In this document: in pieces, positions 34,131 to 44,832 of the stretch
Layout of the letters: every line of letters begins with the position of its first letter
Position numbering within the stretch: position 1 is the first letter of the stretch
Origin: Citrus sinensis
Taxonomy: Eukaryota; Streptophyta; Magnoliopsida; Sapindales; Rutaceae
Reading direction: 5' to 3'
Assembly: GCF_022201045.2 (NCBI RefSeq)
Contig: NC_068560.1
Span: forward strand, 20,353,501 to 20,417,500
Length of the DNA stretch: 64,000 nt
Notes under the pieces: model-generated
Seen by the model: the letters and a program-made list of their open reading frames with translations, nothing else
What the model was told of the DNA's origin: nothing
The model's database searches: none
Translations under genes and position numbers: made by a program

Positions 34131-36445
34131 TGTAACGCCACAAATTTCCATAATATTAAATTATGGAAATTGGGCTTTCATTGGGAATTATGAGTGGCCT
34201 ATAACCCTTATTACGAAAGGGATACTAAATTATAAATAGAGGTTTTTTATGAGATAGTTTTAGAAAAAGGGTTATTTTTCCTTATTAAATATGGTTTTTT
34301 AAGACTCCCTATAAATTTATACTTTTCCCCTTCCATAACCCTAAGTCCACGACGTTTATTCTTCTTCCCTGCTGTTCTTTATGCTTCTATCCAAATCCTA
34401 GGATTCAAACCTTTGTTTAGGAGAGAATCAAAGCGACGGGTAAGTTATTCTCTCTATTCTCAACAGATTTCTAATAACTCTATCTAGGGTTTATATTGGC
34501 ACGATTCTGGATGGTTATAGATCATAATGCATGATTTAGAATGTATTTAGGCTTTGTTTAGGGTTTTGATTTATTATGAGTTTAGTTAATATATCCTTGA
34601 CGTATTAAGCACAGGATAATTCTGGACAGTATGAGTATCTCGAATTTAAACCTATATGTTTTGAACGAGTTTTCTTATAAAATTTATATTTCTGGAAACT
34701 AGACATGTAGGGCTTCTTGAGTAAATTTTATTTTATTTCATTAAATTCGACTTCGTTTTCAATTTTATATGTATTTTCGAAATAGAAACCACTGCACTGG
34801 AAAACTGCGATGCCAGCATTGTGATCGGATTCACAAGATTATTTGTACCACCAAATGAACTCGGAAAATTCTGAAAGTTTATATATATGTTAAAATATGT
34901 GTCTAGGATTCCCAGTTCTAATTTCATAAGTTTCTGATTAGTATTTTATTTTATACAAATCACAGAACCCGTTCTGTTTTGTTTAGGTTATGTGAAAACA
35001 GTTTCGAAATTGTTGAGAAATAAATAGTTTTGAAAATGTTTTTTATGTCGGATCCTCTTGTAAATTTTACATGGGGTACTCATGGATGTCTAGAACAGTT
35101 CCATAGAACAGTATATCGTTATGAGTTATAGATCAAGAGTTAAATTCTGAGAATCAGGCCTGTACGGGTATGAATTAGAAAATCAGATTCTTAGAATAAG
35201 TTATTAATTGTTATATCTTGTATTTGTTTAAGGTGTTGAAGGTGATTGAGGCTCTTAGAAGCTTAAAGGTGTGTTAATTCAAATTCATTTGTCGAGGTAA
35301 GTAACTTCATTCCTAGTATACTGGATATGTATAAGTATTTTGATATTATTATTATAAATATATATATTTTTATACTACTTAAAGGATTAATTGATTTTGA
35401 TAACAAAATTAGTTTTATGTAAATATTTTCAAACCTAAATTCTTTTTAACAGAGTATTTTATAAATGCTTTTTAATATGTAAATGATTTTATGACATGAC
35501 AACCTTTTATGATTTTATCTTTAAAATTTTATACAAGCCTAAATTATTATTATGGACTTTTATGAATCCGATACGAATATTTTGTGCCCATGTATGATTT
35601 CAATTATATATGATTGTACGGGGGCTACCTCTTGAGACTCTATGGGGGCCACCTCTTGAAGGTCAAAGCGTCGCAAAGTGCCACATATAGTGCAAAGTGC
35701 CACGTATAAGTCATTATATTTTGGCTCATTGTCCGTAGTCATTCTAATTCTGATTCTGATCGTATAATACGATATATGTCTGTTCTGGACCAGTACTGGG
35801 TTTCTGTTCTGAGTGTGCACACAATATTCTGATTCTGTTTCTAGCCGGGTCACCGGGACTATAGGTGACACTATGTGACATGAGCTAACATTTTGTTTTC
35901 TGTGAATGTGATATATGATTTGCTTTTGTAAGTAACTATGCTTTTGATATTCTGAGATACAATGAATTTATGTTATTTTATCGTGATATATCGTTTTATG
36001 AAATTTATGGATTACAATATATGTTTTAAACAAAATAAGGCTTGCAATATTTTTTGTATCGATAGGCCTAGTGTGTTATGAATGGTTTTACTTACCGAGT
36101 TGACGGCTTACCCCTCGTCATTACTTTTTGCAGATTAAGTTTCTTTTGAGAGGTGTGCTTAGCTTTGGAGTTAGAGATGTCGTTGCCGTTTGCTATTTGA
36201 ATAAGAGGAGGAATAGAGTCATATTTGTTTATCTTATTTCTGTTATGAACTTGAACTTTGGAGTTTGAGACTTCTATTATTTTTATGTTTTGGAAGAGAT
36301 TATTTAGTGTTAGATGTATGAATTTGTGGATTGATTTGAATAAGAATTTGAGGTATTTCATATTTGAATTTATAAGTAAGGATTATGTTTTGTAAGTAAC
36401 CTCATTCTTCACGTGCTCCGCACGTGTTAGATTTAGGGTATTACA
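34131..36445. mobile_element. Solo LTR (2315 bp) of an LTR retrotransposon, nested in the copia element
   Basis: Starts TGTAACGCC and ends GGTATTACA (TG..CA, inverted TGTAA/TTACA). It is flanked by GTTTG at 34126-34130 and 36446-36450. It interrupts the copia frame between the GHPN motif and the integrase zinc region; the flanks are contiguous copia sequence once it is left out. No coding domains were seen. The length and TGTAACGCC start fit a large-LTR Ty3-gypsy family. The family is not identified. Confidence 0.8.
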
Positions 36446-36994
36446 GTTTGGGTGTCCTAGACGTTTATACCATGCTCGATAATCAACATTAGTAAAATTA
36501 CAAGTGATGACGGGCAAAGAGAAACATGGAGACTCAGCAAATTGGAGAGGGAAAAGACGTCCTATTTTAGGCCCCCTGGTAATCATCTTCCTTGATCGTT
36601 GATCCTGCACAACACAACCAGATTTAAAGAATTTTACTTTACAATTATTGTCAACCAACTGATCGATTGAAACAAGATGAGTGGTAAGATCAGGAGAGAC
36701 AAATACATTGGTTATAGAAGAAGAAACATCACCAGTGGCTGTGATAGGTAAAGAGTTGCCATCAACTGTATGAGTTTTTAGATTTCCAGAGTATTTACTT
36801 ACATTGGTGAGGAATTTAGCATTGTTTGTCATGTGATAGGAAGCCCTAGAATCAAAGTACCAAGGAGATGTAGTGGGTGATTTACCTGAGAGTCCTAATG
36901 AGGAGAATGCAGTAATGATCATTTGTTGAATCATTTCTGGGGTCACAAATTGAACAGGAGCAGGAGCACTTTGTGTTAAATGTGCTGTATCCAT
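36446..36994 (-). pseudogene. Copia protease and GAG-pre-integrase region
   Basis: Contains WYFDSRASYHMTNNAKFLTN, the copia aspartic protease site; the usual DSGAS reads DSRAS, so a conserved Gly is lost. It ends in YRAWYKRLGHPNCNT, the GAG-pre-integrase motif, where the solo LTR interrupts. Confidence 0.85.
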
Positions 36995-37084
36995 AGAACT
37001 ACCAGCACTAGAAGAACCAACTGAGGCAGCATATGCTGTTTCAGATTTCTTGGGGGGTCAAGTAGGGCATTCCTTGATAGTATG

Positions 37085-37867
37085 ACCATCCTTTTTGCAG
37101 TAGTTGCATAATTTTTTTGAACAGTTTGAAGCGTAATGTCCAAATCATTTGCAATAAAAACATTGAACTGTACTCATGTCCCTACCTTTTGGCTTGCCTT
37201 GAGCTGCATAAGCCATAGGAATAGAAGTGGATTTTTGTTGTTCCATGATGTTTTGAGTGAGAAGTTGTTGCTCTTCATGAAATAAGTCATTGAGGCATGT
37301 ATCCAAGGAAGGGACAGATTCTCGGTTCATAAGATTGGACTTGGTGCTTTCAAATTCAGATCTTAGTTTCATTAGAAATTGATCCCTCTTAGTAGTTTCA
37401 TATACAGATTGAACAGAACTAAGACCTTCAGGAGGTAAGGTAGCATAGATTATATCAGTATATTCAGCCCAAAGATTCATGAAGCTAGAATAAAAATCAG
37501 AAATAAAGAGACTGCCCTGTTGGATATTGGCTAGCTCATGTTCAAGTAGAAATCGACGAGCAGTGTTGGTGTGGCTGTAGAGTTTCTTCAGATAATTCCA
37601 CATTCCTTATGCAGTCTTGAAGGGTCGAAGATTCAAGATGAAGTTAGATTCCACAGATCCTAGAATCCATGCCATGATTTGAGCATCCTTGACTTCCCAC
37701 TTGGCGTGCCTATCCTGGTCTATGTCTTTGTCAAGGGCAGGTTTCCTGCCATCAACATGTCCCTATAGATCTTTGCCTTTGACAAACATCTCGAAATGAA
37801 ATGCCCAAGCTGAGTAGTTTGTGCCATTAAAACGGATCAAAAAAGCATCACACTTGTCTGAAGACAT
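37085..37867 (-). pseudogene. Copia gag (UBN2-type) with zinc knuckle
   Basis: Starts at 37867 (MSSDKCDAFLIRFNGTNYSA) and contains WAFHFEMFVKGKDL, then a run of open frame (37145-37603) with MWNYLKKLYSHTNTARRFLL. The knuckle continues VQCFYCK. Stops interrupt it near 37610 and 37144. Confidence 0.83.
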
Positions 37868-37963
37868 GAGACTGAGATAACTTGATTGGAAAAAAAAACG
37901 AATAACTAAGAACAAGGGAATGAACTAAGAAGAAGAGAATTCAGAACTGAGGCTCTAATAGCA

Positions 37964-38200
37964 TGATAAACTCAGAGAATTTTGAGCAAAAGTTGTACTT
38001 TCTCTTGGAGGAGAATTCCCATTATATACTATGAATACAAGCTTATATTTAGCCTTAAACATAGCTAAACTACCATATACAAAACTATCTAAAATAGCCT
38101 ACAACTAATATTTCCTAAATAAGGAAAACATAAAAGATTTACAATCATAAATATAGTTATTACAGCTGTACAAGCATAGAATCTGCTAATTCCTTTGACA
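37964..38200 (-). repeat. 5' LTR of the Ty1-copia element
   Basis: 237 bp, TG..CA, paired with 31220-31468. The target copy ATAAT follows at 38201-38205. Confidence 0.88.
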
Positions 38201-38806
38201 ATAATTGAAAGTGGCATTCATCATTTTATTAACCATCATGTAATCCCAAATAAGTGATGGGACCACACAAAATAAAACCCTAGTTGATTACAACATTGTA
38301 ACATTAATCTTCCTTAATGCGAACGTCTATAGTACTTGTAAATACTAACCAAAGGAACAATTGTGTGTATAAACTCTGTGTTTCTTCATGTGCGTTGAAT
38401 ATATGGCAAAATCCAAGTCTTTCTTCCATATTGAGAACTAGCTGATGGGCAGAGATGCACTGACAAAGGCAAATCTCTCTCAGCAGTTGATTTCCTCGAT
38501 AAATATTTGCCGAGCAACAACCACTTCAAACCAAAGCTCTCGTGCCCAATCTCTTCATTTCATCTATGTAGGTCAAGCAAATTTCCCATACAAAACGTAT
38601 GCAATATCTGCATCTGCAGTGAGGGAGCCCAATGGCAGTCACTTCCATTATACAGCTGTCAATTATTGGACCTTAACAGAGGTCGGCAGTCACTTCAGTT
38701 TATCTATCAGAGAACTTATGCCACTTAAAAGCTGACCCAACTCCTCGATTCAGACAATGTGGACAATGTGACTCCACATAGAACTAGTTACTACTCTATT
38801 TGTTTC

Positions 38807-41800
38807 TCACCATCGAGAATATGAATTTCCATATGTCTTCCAGTTATCCTGCCAACTTTGTCTTCTGGAACTCCTATACGCATAACTGTATGCATCTGAT
38901 GATCTTCTGTAATGGCTACTCTGTGGACTTTCCTTTGTAGCCTTTCTTATTTCCTGTTCCTGATCATACTCTGATCGCTGTTAAGAGAAGAAAGGGTCAT
39001 CAAAGTAGTAAGAGAAAAGCTATAGTCAAATTAAAAATGATCTACCAAGAATGCAAAAATGATAACCCTTTCTAGGCATCCTGGTGACTTGCTCAATATC
39101 AACGAAGTTATAATGCAGTGAAGTTCTGACAATTTTAACTTGCAAATGTAGGCAGGGGCTGCACTAATAGCACAGACTAGTTTTCAAAATAGGCAATGAG
39201 GCATGTGATGAGCTAACCCTATCACTATTAAGTCTCAAACAGATGATTGTGAGTTAAATTTAGGTATTAGAACAAGTTCAATCCTTCGGATTTGAAGAAT
39301 TTCCCAGGTTGAAGTTAAAGTCATCCATATTTCCAGTTTTCGAGTAATTATGTATTGTAAAAAAGTTATCCTGTGCAGAACTATGATAAAAGCTTTGTAT
39401 ATCTTGTCCAGATCCATGAATGGATTAGTCCAATTTTCATTCCCACATCTGCTACATAAACTCTCATAGAGGCTAAAGCAACTAGGTATAATGTTTTGAC
39501 CAAATGCTTACCTATTGAACAATTAATATGTCAAAAACTCAGAAACAGACAAAAGAACAAGAATCTACATTAAGAAATTTTAAGACTAACAACTAAAAGT
39601 GAAATGCAGATAACAAGGTGGAGGTCGATGGCATACCTCAGTAGTGTTTAATACCCACAACATATCATCACACATTAAAAGCTCTCATGTTGTACAAAGG
39701 GAAAGCAAACCTTATTGGGGTCTGAAAGTACTGCATATGCCTCTCCAATCATTTTAAAAAGCCTGTCAGCATCCTTTTGAACCTCATGAGCAATTTCTTT
39801 CCAAAGTTGTCCTTCATCTCCATTCTCAGTCCTTACCAGGAACTGTCCAGCCTGTATCAAGCAGCAGACAAGCAGTCATTGGAAATAAGTTAAGGTACGG
39901 AGATGTGGGACCTTGTCTGGGTGATGTTTGAGTGCTGCCTTTCGGTATGCCTTTTTTATATCAGCTGCTGTATCAAAAGCTTTAACTCCCATGGTATCAC
40001 AATAAGAAATGGTAAACAACTTAAAGGTCTGTTTAGTTTAAAAATTCACCTAAGAACCTTGCATAAGCTCTTCTTATTCATAATTGTAACTTAAACAAGA
40101 TTAAAATAAATTTTGAGGTTTATTTTGCTTCTGACAAGGAAAAGCATCTGAATAATACAAAACATGTCAAGACAACTGATTTTGAGCTGTGGGAAAAGTA
40201 GAAAAAAGATGCATCCCGAAAGAAAACAATTTTGCACATCAAGATCATGACTTCTAAAGCACTAGAAGGACTGATCCATTATAACATAAGTATTATTTCT
40301 TTTATTCACAGGACATTGCCGATCCACTTTTGAGTCAGTAATTCTGATAAAACATGTTTGACAAAGGCTATACAGAAAATATAAGTTCAAAAGACTCCAA
40401 CGGAATAGACTTACAAGATTAGGTAGAAATCCAGTGGCTCTCACTTCTTCGCATCTTCTTCCATTGAAGACACAAGTCGACAAGCTTGCCTTATGTCTCT
40501 GCTGCTAATGGTCCTACCTGGTGATCTTGACTGTTTGGCCTTTTCAGCAGATTGATTTTCAAGAATTGATACAAGCCTCTGAAGGTCACTAGCTGCTTGT
40601 GTGTAGTCTCTGATCATCTCATGTAAGGCAGCTCTTCTGGAAACAGCCTGAAAGGGGATGAATAGTCGGACATGGAGATAAAATAGTATTAAGATAAAGT
40701 CTAATGCAAGCACAAAAGTAAGCAGCAAGGACAGTCAAAATTTATATTGACAAGAAAATAATGGACATTAATTTTAACAAGAAAGTAATTAAAATTAAGT
40801 CTCAAAAGAAATTGAAACGGTTGATAGCTTCCAGGCAATTCTCAAATCAATAGAAACTGACACTTTCACGTCTCATCACATTTTGAGCAAACAAACCTAG
40901 TGGATTTGCCTTTTAAAGAAAAGGGGAAAAAATGGAAATACTCAAAATTCTAATGATCAAATACATGTACAGGTAATTAGTCAGGCAACAGTCTAAACTT
41001 GTATTCAGATTGTTTCCAGATTTGAGAAACACTCATTTACCACATCCAAGATTTAACTAATAGATTTCTTCAAGAAACTTCTTCTGCTAAACAACTGGCA
41101 GCTTTACTTCAGTGGGTAGGTTTAAGAATTTAAAAGAAGTACACATCACATGATGCAACAGCATAATTTGAAAGACAGACAAAGACACACAGAGGAAAAC
41201 GGAAAATGTCATCTGACAAATCTTCCTCATTGTATCCAAGTGAGCTACTGTGCCACCAAGAAGCACCAAAGATAAATTATAGAGGCAAACCTTAGTGTAA
41301 TTTTCGTCGAGGGCCATTGCTAGACTACAGTCTGCCATAGCATCAGCAATTTGGCCCAAAGCTTGAAGTGCAGCAGCACGATTGCGGAAACAGATAGCTG
41401 CAATAGGGCGAGATTCGATATTGGTTGATAAAGCAACAGTGTAATGCTCCACTGCTTCTGTATACCTTCCTGATTTAACTGCTTCATTCCCAGCACTCTG
41501 AAATTCAAAAGCGTAGTAAAATAAATTAATCATAAGACAAATTAATATTCATACCACTTAACTCTCAACCCCATCCAAAATTAAAGGACAGACAAATAAA
41601 GCACTGAATCCAGAAAAAAGGATAGGTTTCACTTGATTTTATGCAATGGGATTTGAATTCACGATACAGAAGATTTTGCGAAAATGACACCATGCAGCAA
41701 ACTTCTGGATTTTCTGATTCCCAACCTAATTAATTCTATCAATTCTGTGCAATCTTCTACAACATGCACATGCACTTAAATTTGTCCAAAAATCACACAT

Positions 41801-43739
41801 AACCATTCATATGCCATACATTTGAGCCACATATAATATTTAGTTTGTGAAAAACATTTAACCCAGAAAAGCTTGCCCTACAAGCTTAAGAGATTACAAA
41901 TACTGAATCTAATTAGTGTAGATGACAAGATGCTGAAGCAAAAACCGGGGGAAGAAACAAGGAAAATCCAAGGCATTGTCTAAACTAAATGTAGGTTTAA
42001 TTGGAGTCGCAAATAGCTGTTTCTATTTCTTATTGATCGCATTATCAGGTTTTATCAAGTTAATATCCAGGTGGATTTTTTTTTTATAACTTAGTTGTAT
42101 TTTGCTAAATTTTAGGTTTGCTGTGGTTTAGGATACAGGGTATTACTTTTGGCTTAGATATTATATTGATTTTCCACAAGAAATCTCCATATGATTTTCT
42201 CATCGATCAAGTCTTGGATTTTCTTTCTTAGTGTCTTGTTAAGGAAACAAAATTCTCACTGCATTCGGAAAACTTAAATTAAGTTAAGCTCTCTATCATT
42301 GATGAAATTTTAGTTTTAGTTAGGTTTTACACATCATTTCACAGCCAACCTGATTTCTTGTACCAGAACCTGGTTTTCATATTGCTGTCGAGTGTTTATA
42401 GCAGCAATATCTGGGTTATATTTTCTCTCCAAAATCACTATTTTTATATATAAATGACTTGCCTTGTAAATTCCAAAAACTTACAACTAAAACTAAAAGA
42501 CCAGAGGAGCTGAGAAGAAACTTAAAACTAAAACTACAAGCAACCAAGGATATTGTAAACAAAACTACATAAAACAGCGCACACCTCTTCAATGTTCTCT
42601 TTTCCATAATATAAATCCTACTTCTTAAGCATCAACGACTACTATTGATTTGAAGGATTACTCCCTGCACCTCTCTAGAAATAAATGAACAGCTATGGTT
42701 TATCTATTATGCTGAGTGTTTACTTAGTATAGTATTAACACCAGATTGACTGTGGTCTTCTGTTCAATTCACTCCATCATACAAATAGAATTTGAACACG
42801 TTGTAGTTGTGGTAGTGTATGAACATGTGTCTTGCACATGAAAGAGTGCCTTAGAGCCTAAACTTTTGGAGAAATGGTAGCTTAACAAATACAAATGAAG
42901 ACAACAAATAAACAAATCAAGGCAACAATAGGTAAGCCCAACCAGATCCCAAAGTCCTGTTGACATACAAAGCTAACTATCAAGGCTCTGAAAATGCCAT
43001 TGGTCCTTTGCAAGAACCATTCTGCATTGGATTTTGTCTAGCTATTAAAACGCTTCAATTTCAAAGGATTGACAAATTTTGTTTCTGTGATGATCCATGA
43101 AAAGTAAAACACATTGTGGTTCTGCCAGATTCCTCCCAGTTACATAAACCACCAAGTTTTGCACTCATGATTTTCCAAAAAATGGAGATGGCCTATTTCT
43201 TTATCTATTTCATAACACAAATCAGAGTAATAGAGATTACATGCGTCCAATTTATTAAGTACATCCAAATAAGGACCGCAGGGGAATTCTAATGACTATT
43301 TTCTCAAAAATACAGGCAAAGAAATAACTTAGGAGCAGTAAATAGGGTTCCTTGCGATGTAGAAGTGCACGAATAGTGGCAGCTAATGATATTGATGATT
43401 CCAATATCTCACTTCCATGCACTATATAGTTCAAATAATGCTAAGAAAGAAATTCCCCAATGTAAGTGGACATAGAAAATTCAAGAATTATTTATGCGTG
43501 ATAAAAGTTCTGCATTACTTGTCGCTCATGGATCCAACTCGCTCTAGCTTCTGAAGTAAATCTATTGCCACCTCAAGCTTTCCCGTGCAAAAGTAGGACT
43601 TGGATATGAGGCGCCACCTCCGCAGCCTTGCAAGAGAGTCAGTTACACTTCCGTTATCAGTGAGCACTGATGCAAAATTCTTCTCAGCGTCAGGAAGAGT
43701 CTGTTCACACAGTTGAAGGGCTTCCTCATATTTCCGCAA
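38807..43739 (-). pseudogene. TPR-DnaJ co-chaperone gene, 5'-truncated and interrupted
   Basis: Similar to the C-terminal half of Arabidopsis TPR15/TPR16-like proteins (TPR repeats followed by a J domain). Exons in order: 43739 to about 43509 (LRKYEEALQLCEQTL...), 41497-41291 (SAGNEAVKSGRYTEAVEHYT...ALDENYTK), 40647-40415 (AVSRRAALHEMIRDY...), about 39990-39912 (J domain with the HPD motif), 39851-39711 (AGQFLVRTENGDEG...YAVLSDPNK) and 38977-38807 (RSEYDQEQEIRKAT...NSYSRW-stop). Three defects are visible. No N-terminal exons occur upstream. The first two exons do not join in phase, so a short exon seems missing. In-frame TGA at 40441-40443 (KK-stop-EPLDFYLIL) replaces an expected Trp, and the exon at 39990 has no clear AG acceptor (CATGGGAG). 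It is probably a duplicated gene fragment. Confidence 0.78.
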
Positions 43740-44056
43740 CTGCAGATGCCAGCTTCCATGTTAGGATCAAACTTAGTGACACACAAATAACAATCTACAC
43801 CCATACAATAAATCAGAAAATTCAATATTTCTTCATAAGGGAATCAGATAAATCAGCAGGGTTACATGTTAATGAAAACAAACCATGTACAGAAATGACA
43901 GCTACCTCAAAAACAAGAAAGTGCAGGCGGGAAATGGAAGTTGGAGGGAAAGTGAAGGGCTAGGGGATATTTTAAAAAATCTTGCTGGGGGACAGGCCGG
44001 ATCAGATGAAGAAGAGGTGGTAAATGGGCCAAATAAAGACAAAATTCGGTCAAAAA

Positions 44057-44705
44057 CAGTTGGGCTATTGGACCCTTCGTTGATCTTATAAAACTTCTGT
44101 GATATTATAATTATATTTAAAAATAAATATAAATAAAATTAATTTCATTTATATTTTCTTTCGCTCTTCAATTTCATTTTACTTACACAATATAAATTTT
44201 TTTAATCATTAGAATAATCTGAATTTAAGAAGCAATCTATAAATTTTTTTTAATCATTAAATTAATTTAAGAAGCAAATTTTTAAGCCAAAATAATACTC
44301 TTGTAATATATGTAGCAACAAAATTAGGATACAACATTGTGAGAAAATAAATAAAATAAAATTGTATCTCACTACAAATTATTATTTTTCAAGGATTCTC
44401 AAACTAATTGTTACACCCAAAGTTTATATGTATGATAAAATTGTATTGTACCCATAAAATATTCAATATTTTATAAGGTTTTCTTACTTTTTCTTTTAAT
44501 TTTTTTTAGAAATTAAATAATAAAGAAAGTTTGAAGAGAGGAATCCAATTATTAAGATTAAAAGAGTGAGAAAGTTATTAGAAATTACAAAATTTATAAA
44601 TGAAAATAGTATTTATTTAGAAAAAGGGTACTTTTGGTATTAAATGAAATATAATTAAAGAAGGGGTTTCAAAAGGATTGTTTAGGGGTGCTAATAGTCT
44701 CACTC
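44057..44705. mobile_element. MULE-like MITE, copy 2 (649 bp)
   Basis: The right end read on the minus strand (GAGTGAGACTATTAGCACCC) closely matches the left end of the MITE at 19735. The left end (GTTGGGCTATTGGACCC) is a diverged version of the same repeat. Flanked by GGTCAAAAA (44048-44056) and GGTCGAAAA (44706-44714), a 9-bp target duplication with one mismatch. Almost the same length as copy 1. Confidence 0.62.
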
Positions 44706-44832
44706 GGTCGAAAATTAGAAAGTGGGAGTTGCAAGCAAGGAACCCAAGGATTTTAAAAGGGCGTACAAACGGGCCAATGTGCAACAAAATGCCCAATAGC
44801 AAAATTATTTGGGTGAGCCCCGAAAGTAAAAG

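Larger units (their letters stand above)
31220..38200 (-). mobile_element. Full-length but defective Ty1-copia retrotransposon
   Basis: LTRs are at 31220-31468 (249 bp) and 37964-38200 (237 bp), both TGAT..TTTGACA on the plus strand. The 5-bp target duplication ATAAT lies at 31215-31219 and 38201-38205. The coding strand is minus: gag, zinc knuckle, protease, integrase, reverse transcriptase and RNase H in copia order. A primer site resembling the iMet type (TGCTATTAGAGCC on minus) adjoins the right LTR. A purine tract (TTTGAGGGGGGA on minus) adjoins the left. The ORFs are interrupted by stops and frameshifts, and by a 2315-bp solo LTR at 34131-36445. LTR divergence and a 12-bp indel indicate it is older than the Tat-like element. 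Confidence 0.9.

Noticed and set aside
38445..38735. 96-aa and 73-aa open frames just left of the DnaJ pseudogene
   Set aside because: No family features. The position fits the 3' UTR or flank of the minus-strand gene.
43670..44091. Plus-strand open frames and a possible extra upstream exon of the DnaJ gene (minus, ending GAG|GTAGCT near 43905)
   Set aside because: The translated stretch has no TPR pattern and part of it overlaps the MITE edge.
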